Positions 62,857-64,000 of a DNA stretch of 64,000 bases are shown here, one piece after another. Position numbers and translations under genes: made by a program. Numbering within the stretch: the stretch's first letter is position 1; the number at the start of each line of letters is the position of its first letter. A model generated the notes under the pieces. It saw only the letters and a program-made list of their open reading frames with translations. It was not told the DNA's origin and did no database searches. The stretch is from Rotaria socialis (lineage: Eukaryota; Rotifera; Eurotatoria; Philodinida; Philodinidae): contig CAJNYU010000184.1 in the NCBI GenBank assembly GCA_905331475.1, positions 248,001 through 312,000 on the forward strand. Direction: 5' to 3'.

Positions 62857-63530
62857 CCCAAGCAGACGAAAATTCTCAAAAACGCGTTTAAACGCAGTAA
62901 AACTGAGTTTTCTGTACGTCTGCACGCGTTTAATAAAAAGTGTCCGTTTAAACGCTTCAAAATGTTGTATTTTGTCTGTTAACACGGCCACTTTTTACTA
63001 AGCAAATATATCTGGACGTTTTCACGCGTCAAAGGCGGCAGTTTAAATCGTTTAAACATCCACTTGGCGAAAAACGCGTATCGGCTATCAGAAAGGCAAA
63101 TTTTCTGAACGCTTTCTGCACCATTAATATTATGACAATTATGGTGACTTTTCTTGATCATTTTCATTCTTCGAAACGAATTATATTCCGCGTTTTTTGC
63201 TCCACATATATTTTCCATTATTTTTTTATCAAATTTAGCCGTTTTAATCACAAAATTATGCTAGAAGATGAAAAGTAACATGAATATTATTTTTGCGCAT
63301 TCATATTCCTTAATTTTTTCCATTTAAACGCCTAATTTTAGCAGTATTTCATGGTTTAAATGAGTATAAATCCCTTGCTGCATTGCTCTACAAAATTCTA
63401 AGAGTTTAACCAACATCGTCCACTGAGTTTCATCAATTTTATAGGATGAAAATTTTCATTGCATTTTTCCTTGAAATTTTTACCGTTTAAACGCTGGAAA
63501 GCATAATATTTAACTCATTTAAGCCCACCC
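62857..63530. mobile_element. DNA element with repeated GTTTAAACG palindromes (copy 2 end and body)
   Basis: This starts with the same CCCAAGCAGACG end as 62050. GTTTAAACG or near variants (GTTTAAAC, TTTAAACGC, TTTAAATCG) recur at about 62884, 62946, 63044, 63052, 63323 and 63485. There is no ORF of note and the far end is not determined. It looks like a non-autonomous element or the subterminal part of a larger one. Confidence 0.5.
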
Positions 63531-63718
63531 CCCCTCCTTCAGAATTGGAACTCGGCAACTGAACATGCTATGATGTTGAAATTCCGTATACATAATTGTA
63601 CTAGCCAACAATGTATACAAAAAAATTTTCAGCTCTCTATCTCTTTCTTTCCAGGAGTTGTAGTTCCACAATGTGCGAATTTTAGGGCTTTACGCATCTC
63701 CAAACTTTTTTAAAGTAA

Positions 63719-63990
63719 ACAATCAAGGAACTATATGAATTTTTTTTTATTTGAAAGCTGACATCAAGGGCTAGTGACACTCGTGGCCCTTTTTTTAAAT
63801 TTCTTTTTTCTTTGTCTTACAGGTTATGTACAACTTTAAGATTTTTAAATGTATTAAAAAATGGCTCATTTAATGAAAATCTCAGTATCTTTTTCTTCGT
63901 CATAAATACTTTTCGAAAAAAGGGCCACGAGCGTCACTAGTGTAAAGTGTCAGCTTTCAAACAAAAAAAGAATTATAGATTTTCTCGATC
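63719..63990. repeat. Long imperfect inverted repeat (about 75-bp arms)
   Basis: The left arm (about 63719-63803) contains GAAAGCTGACATCAAGG and CTCGTGGCCCTTTTTT. The right arm (about 63913-63990) contains AAAAAAGGGCCACGAG and GTGTCAGCTTTCAAAC in reverse orientation. The arms are separated by about 110 bp of AT-rich sequence. This fits a hairpin-like foldback element. No gene. Confidence 0.6.
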
Positions 63991-64000
63991 GTTTAGTTTA

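Overview
This is a 64 kb piece of an AT-rich animal genome, most likely from a bdelloid rotifer. The genes have many short introns (about 50-70 bp, GT...AG). Several host genes are clearly metazoan: RPSA, PITP, an ATP8A flippase, a TEX10-like protein and selenoprotein O. The gene families expanded in bdelloids are present too: NHL-propeller membrane proteins and mono-ADP-ribosyltransferases, one fused to a WWE domain. Tracts of the bdelloid telomere-type repeat TGTGGG also occur. The species assignment is inference from gene content; no rRNA or mitochondrial marker is in the window.

Region 1 (1-39.5 kb) is gene-bearing and fairly ordinary. In order it holds selenoprotein O (minus, 3' end outside the window), a divergent TEX10/IPI1-like ribosome-biogenesis gene, an intronless secreted flavin amine oxidase, a DH-PH RhoGEF, RPSA, a class I PITP, a membrane-anchored dephospho-CoA kinase, a tail-anchored protein of unknown function, a small single-Ig-domain receptor, an ATP8A-type P4-ATPase on the minus strand, and an intronless bacterial-type peroxiredoxin. 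Long AT-rich intergenic stretches with microsatellites separate them.

Region 2 (40-64 kb) is accessory in character and may be subtelomeric. It contains a second copy of a 1 kb non-autonomous DNA element, a candidate plectasin-like defensin, a broken ADP-ribosyltransferase facing a WWE-ART gene, a 100-base assembly gap beside a fossil LTR-retrotransposon gag, and a 5.7 kb two-gene DNA transposon (TNP2/Plavaka-like transposase plus a candidate BEN-domain partner). Beyond these are a hAT remnant, a HEPN-like coiled-coil ORF, an NHL protein, interstitial TGTGGG repeats, a hAT-like MITE with an 8-bp target duplication, and an element with repeated GTTTAAACG palindromes.

The observations I consider most worth following are: (a) a tandem pair of mutually exclusive exons in the ATP8A flippase, which swap the TM7-TM8 exoplasmic loop; (b) a peptide with the fungal plectasin signature behind a signal-peptide exon; (c) the transposase/BEN pair bounded by matching inverted ends and CGATTAATCG arrays; and (d) telomere-type repeats joined directly to a truncated copy of a mobile element.
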